30,481 nucleotides of DNA, taken from the IMG/VR virus record IMGVR_UViG_3300033233_000676, positions 1 through 30,481 of that record. One strand, given 5' to 3'. The notes beneath the pieces were generated by a model. The model saw only the letters and a program-made list of their open reading frames with translations. It had not been told where the DNA came from and did no database searches. Origin of the DNA: a virus. Every line of letters begins with the position of its first letter. Within the stretch, counting starts at the first letter, position 1. Made by a program: the position numbers and the translations under genes. Shown in pieces: positions 28,306 to 30,481 of the stretch.

Positions 28306-28818
28306 TTAATAATTCTCAGATTGTATTTTTTCTTTTCTTTTCGCAAGCAAATCCATAAGAAACCACCTAACCGCCATGCTGTCTATTTTATCCATTCCTT
28401 GCCCTGTTTTGTGGTTGTGATATAACGACCTATGAAGTTGTTTCGGGATATAGATAACTGTGACGCCATCAGACATATGATGACCTTCGCTTCCCTCAAA
28501 TGGTTTATTTACGGGTTCATAACCAAGTTCACGATAACGCTTACTCATGGACTTTTTAAGCGATTCAAGGTATCTCTTGCGATTTTTCTTTCGCCACTTT
28601 TTTGCTTGCTTAATTATTTTCTTACGATTTTTATAATATCTCTTTCGTGCTGTTTCTTTTGCTTGTTCAGGATGCTCTTTATACCATCTTTTTACTGCTT
28701 TGATATTACCCTCTTTGTAGGCTGTCTCTTTGCACTCAAGACAGTATTTTTGATTGCTATTTGTTGGTATAAATTCCTTACCACAAATCACGCAAACTCT
28801 TGGTTTATATTGTTTCAT
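28306..28818 (-). CDS. HNH-like nuclease 1 with zinc knuckle
   Basis: 170 residues, same family as the junction-spanning gene. Zinc ligands are C9, C12, C26, C29 (CVICGKEF, YCLEC). Basic helices follow with W-Y-K-E-H-P-E type repeats. The C-terminal catalytic-type block is FEGSEGHH (His113, His114), VIYIPKQLHRSLYHN (His129, His134) and GMDKIDSMAVRWFL. The HH ... YIP-x-x-(L/I)H order suggests a beta-beta-alpha-metal nuclease, probably a homing endonuclease. It ends the late operon and has its own promoter-like box and a ribosome site buried in an interlocked repeat, so expression is probably timed separately. Confidence 0.78.
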   Translation of the reverse strand: MKQYKPRVCVICGKEFIPTNSNQKYCLECKETAYKEGNIKAVKRWYKEHPEQAKETARKRYYKNRKKIIKQAKKWRKKNRKRYLESLKKSMSKRYRELGYEPVNKPFEGSEGHHMSDGVTVIYIPKQLHRSLYHNHKTGQGMDKIDSMAVRWFLMDLLAKRKEKIQSENY

Positions 28819-28823
28819 TATAG

Positions 28824-28866
28824 CACCTATCCTTTCAGGGCAGGGCGATAGGTGTTCCCTGCCCTG
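28824..28866 (-). ncRNA. leader with interlocked inverted repeats covering the ribosome site
   Basis: In the transcript, A (CAGGGCAGGG, 28866-28857) pairs perfectly with A' (CCCTGCCCTG, 28845-28836). B (CACCTATC, 28854-28847) pairs perfectly with B' (GATAGGTG, 28831-28824). B' contains the AGGTG ribosome site, five bases before the ATG. The connecting segments are only 2, 1 and 4 bases, so a full pseudoknot over ten base pairs may be strained. Two mutually exclusive hairpins, one exposing and one hiding the ribosome site, are more likely. GC-rich against an AT-rich background. Confidence 0.75.
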
Positions 28867-28871
28867 TTTAT

Positions 28872-28909
28872 ATTATATTCAAGTTATCATCAAACACAAA
28901 ATTCAAAAG
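28872..28909 (-). promoter_or_regulatory. putative promoter of HNH nuclease 1
   Basis: The minus strand reads AACTTGAATATAATATAA, with TATAAT at 28877-28872. The -35 region is poor (TTGTGT with a 16-base spacer). Two shared features support it: near identity with the box at 25531-25536, and a 13-base block (28897-28909) repeated exactly upstream of the box at 18.4 kb at almost the same distance. Transcription would start at the first strand of the leader. Confidence 0.55.
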
Positions 28910-29688
28910 GATATGTGGACGTCTTTCCGTTCTCCTGATAATCTTATTCTTGGGCTTCCTGTATTCGAGGGCGTTAACATCTGAGCCTCTGCATAAGAAT
29001 TGTCATATTCTAAATAAGAGCCGCAATCTACATAAACCCGCCTTTTGTATTGTATCGTTGCCTTCCCGTTCCCTGACTTGCTTAAATAAGCAACCGATTC
29101 TTCACCTAATATTTTAGCATGTGAGTGTCCTATGAGCATGATATCCGCACCTTCAAAAATGTTTATAAGTTTTGTTGCTCTGTTTAGTTTACCACCTAAA
29201 GTTGAACCGCCATTTGTGCTATGATGGGCAAACATGAGGTATTCAACCTTAGGGGATACTAATCCTGTTTTTCTTTCATATCTTCCAACTCTGAATCTCA
29301 AAACAGCCGAATATCCTGCGTAAGGTATATTCCAAGCCTCGCAAAAGGTTTGCAAAGGATTGAAACCAGCATATTTTTCCAACCTCGCTTCATGGTTGCC
29401 TGTGATAGCGCCTAAAATTTTGTCTTTTATCGGTGAAAACAAATCATATGCAAATTTTATTGCTTCATTCAAATTCATTTCTGCATAATGTGGATTTGAG
29501 GGAGATGTCAAGGTCGACACATCAAACAAGTCCCCAATTATGAACGTATACGCACTTGGTGTGTTCTTTATCCAGTCGATGTAGCCTTTGAGTTTGTTTA
29601 TATCGACTCCTCTTGCCCCTAAATGGATATCACCAAGCGGGACTAAATAAACTTTGTCCGAGTAGTCCGTTTTTTCTATTAACTTCAA
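28903..29688 (-). CDS. calcineurin-like metallophosphoesterase
   Basis: 261 residues carrying all the metal-binding motifs in order: GDIHLG (Asp20, His22), GDLFD (Asp53), GNHE (Asn98, His99), AHH (His155/156) and GHSH (His188, His190). Two-metal phosphoesterases of this group include SbcD/Mre11 nucleases and nucleotide phosphatases. No capping domain typical of SbcD is obvious and there is no SbcC partner. It could be a phage nuclease or 2',3'-cyclic or other phosphodiesterase, possibly counteracting nucleotide-signalling defences. Start is TTG at 29688, four bases after GGAGGTG. Likely late-operon gene. Confidence 0.9.
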   Translation of the reverse strand: MKLIEKTDYSDKVYLVPLGDIHLGARGVDINKLKGYIDWIKNTPSAYTFIIGDLFDVSTLTSPSNPHYAEMNLNEAIKFAYDLFSPIKDKILGAITGNHEARLEKYAGFNPLQTFCEAWNIPYAGYSAVLRFRVGRYERKTGLVSPKVEYLMFAHHSTNGGSTLGGKLNRATKLINIFEGADIMLIGHSHAKILGEESVAYLSKSGNGKATIQYKRRVYVDCGSYLEYDNSYAEAQMLTPSNTGSPRIRLSGERKDVHISF

Positions 29689-29736
29689 TTGTCACCTCCA
29701 TTGTCAATATTTTTACTTTACTTTTATTCTGATTAT

Positions 29737-30117
29737 TCACTTTAAATTGTAAAGTTTTTTCCTTAACAAATTCTTAATGGTGTCTTCGAGTAAAAAAGAA
29801 ATCTCTTCCTCGTGTTCAAACTCAAAACCTCTTTCCTCAAGGAGAAACTGAATAAAGTGTCCGAACTCGTGTGCTAAAAGTTCTGCTGTTGCTGTCTTGT
29901 TTACGATACGAATTTCGGTTAAAGGTTTGCCTCGCAAAGTTTTTAGTCTAAACCCGATGTCCGCTTCTACTCCGTCCTCATCTATCATTTTCTGTGCTTT
30001 TTCGCTTTGAATATCGACCCAGACTATTTTTATATACTCAATTTCTTCGGTTTTTTCATTTAAAGCCTCATTTTCGGGGTCTGTTTTTTTACTTTGATGT
30101 ATTATACCTTTTTTCAA
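29737..30117 (-). CDS. zincin-like protein with HEFGH motif
   Basis: 126 residues. AELLAHEFGHFIQFLLEE (about residues 78-95) is a classical zinc-protease helix with His83, Glu84 and His87. The upstream beta region (IEYIKIVWVDIQSE, EADIGFRLKTLRG, EIRIVNKTATAE) fits a minimal zincin. A third zinc ligand is not certain. The C-terminal helix is charged. Possible roles are metallopeptidase or a fold-only relative; small phage zincins are often encoded near the lysis or head genes. The start is TTG at 30117 with GGGGGTG upstream, and it overlaps the HNH stop. Confidence 0.75.
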   Translation of the reverse strand: MKKGIIHQSKKTDPENEALNEKTEEIEYIKIVWVDIQSEKAQKMIDEDGVEADIGFRLKTLRGKPLTEIRIVNKTATAELLAHEFGHFIQFLLEERGFEFEHEEEISFLLEDTIKNLLRKKLYNLK

Positions 30118-30481
30118 TTTTCACCCCCATTTTTTGCGTTTAAATGCAAATAATTCCAAGCGATTGCGTTTATTTCGTCCATATTTTGATTGCGTAAAAC
30201 AGAATGTGGAATTGATTGATGTATCTCTCTTGGTATATAAATTCCATAATTTAAATCAAGATGATGAAAAACAGAGCCTTCAAAAAACTCGTTTAAAGGG
30301 ATAAAGCCGAATTGCCTACGTTTGCATTTATATTTTACCCTTAATGCTTTTACTTTCTGGGGATTATTTTGTTTCCATTGCTTAAATTTCTCTTTTACTT
30401 TGTCTAAATGTCTTAGTCTGCTTCTTCTTTTTTCTTCTTTAACTTTTTCGGGATTTTGTTTTATCCAGCGTTTTTTATTCT
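30114..30481 (-). CDS. HNH-like nuclease 2, C-terminal part (continues from base 1)
   Basis: This is the end of the gene that starts at 287. Bases 30343-30481 repeat the left end and stay in the same frame. Unique sequence (30342-30114) encodes KYKCKRRQFGFIPLNEFFEG, then the HH pair (122-123), NYGIYIPREIHQS (His137) and NMDEINAIAWNYL, the catalytic-type half shared with HNH nuclease 1. In this copy residue 54 is Arg rather than His. The TGA at 30114-30116 overlaps the TTG of the zincin-like gene. Confidence 0.75.
   Translation of the reverse strand, partial: NKKRWIKQNPEKVKEEKRRSRLRHLDKVKEKFKQWKQNNPQKVKALRVKYKCKRRQFGFIPLNEFFEGSVFHHLDLNYGIYIPREIHQSIPHSVLRNQNMDEINAIAWNYLHLNAKNGGEN
30343..30481. 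repeat. terminal overlap of the circular contig, right copy
   Basis: Matches bases 1-139 except for C at 30469 (T at 127). See the left copy for interpretation. The difference falls inside the HNH gene and changes one amino acid, so the two reads came from different phage variants, or one carries an error. Confidence 0.9.

Noticed and set aside
28432-28851. 139-residue plus-strand frame opposite HNH nuclease 1
   Set aside because: It is the antisense of a Lys-rich gene with clear zinc and HH motifs. Its Phe/Leu/Cys-rich product and missing ribosome site mark it as a shadow.
28824-28866. Known riboswitch such as preQ1 or SAM-II
   Set aside because: The pseudoknot-like topology is similar, but the stems are long and GC-rich, the A-rich tails or conserved core bases of those classes are missing, and the gene is a nuclease rather than a metabolic one.

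Overview
The window is a complete siphovirus-type phage genome, assembled as a circle and cut open inside a gene. Bases 1-139 and 30343-30481 are the same sequence with one mismatch. One reading frame, a 171-residue HNH-like nuclease, continues in phase from base 1 into base 30342, so the unique length is about 30,342 bp. Every gene I can support is on the minus strand. Genes are tightly packed, often with ATGA-type stop/start overlaps, and nearly all have strong AGGAGG-like ribosome sites. No integrase, lysogeny repressor, tRNA, insertion sequence or CRISPR array is visible. The host is probably an anaerobic Bacillota-like bacterium, possibly thermophilic. This rests on a Bacillota-type replication initiator, a YopX-family protein, an SLH-like tail on the lysin and an NrdD-like peptide. 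It is inference, not proof.

Read in the direction of transcription (right to left), an exact-consensus promoter at 28.2 kb starts the early region (28.1 to 18.4 kb). This region begins with a very acidic 92-residue protein and several small unknown genes. It then has an OB-fold-like candidate SSB, two small helix-turn-helix proteins, a Vsr/DUF559-like nuclease, a replication initiator with iteron-like repeats inside its gene (probable origin) and a DnaB-type helicase. Further on come a YopX protein, a RecB/Cas4-like nuclease, a C5-like DNA methyltransferase, an HNH nuclease, a stand-alone NrdD C-terminal-like peptide and small membrane proteins.

The late region starts at about 18.4 kb. A promoter and a roughly 150-nt GC-rich structured leader precede TerS, TerL, a portal-MuF fusion, a prohead protease with a nested scaffold start, and an HK97-fold capsid. 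Connector proteins, the tail tube, a G/GT frameshift pair, tape measure, fibre and tail-tip proteins follow. The lysis region (2.8 to 0.3 kb) has a GH73-type glucosaminidase, a holin candidate, three membrane microproteins and a transglutaminase-like protein. Across the circle junction the late operon continues through HNH nuclease 2, a zincin-like protein, a metallophosphoesterase and HNH nuclease 1, ending at 28.3 kb just before the early promoter.

The most unusual feature is a repeated module of a TATAATATA promoter followed by a GC-rich leader. It occurs before the HNH nuclease at 28.8 kb, the Vsr-like nuclease at 25.5 kb and TerS at 18.3 kb. In each, two inverted repeats interlock as A-B-A'-B', and B' is the Shine-Dalgarno sequence, implying a pseudoknot or switchable hairpin that hides the ribosome site. 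The third case is the weakest.
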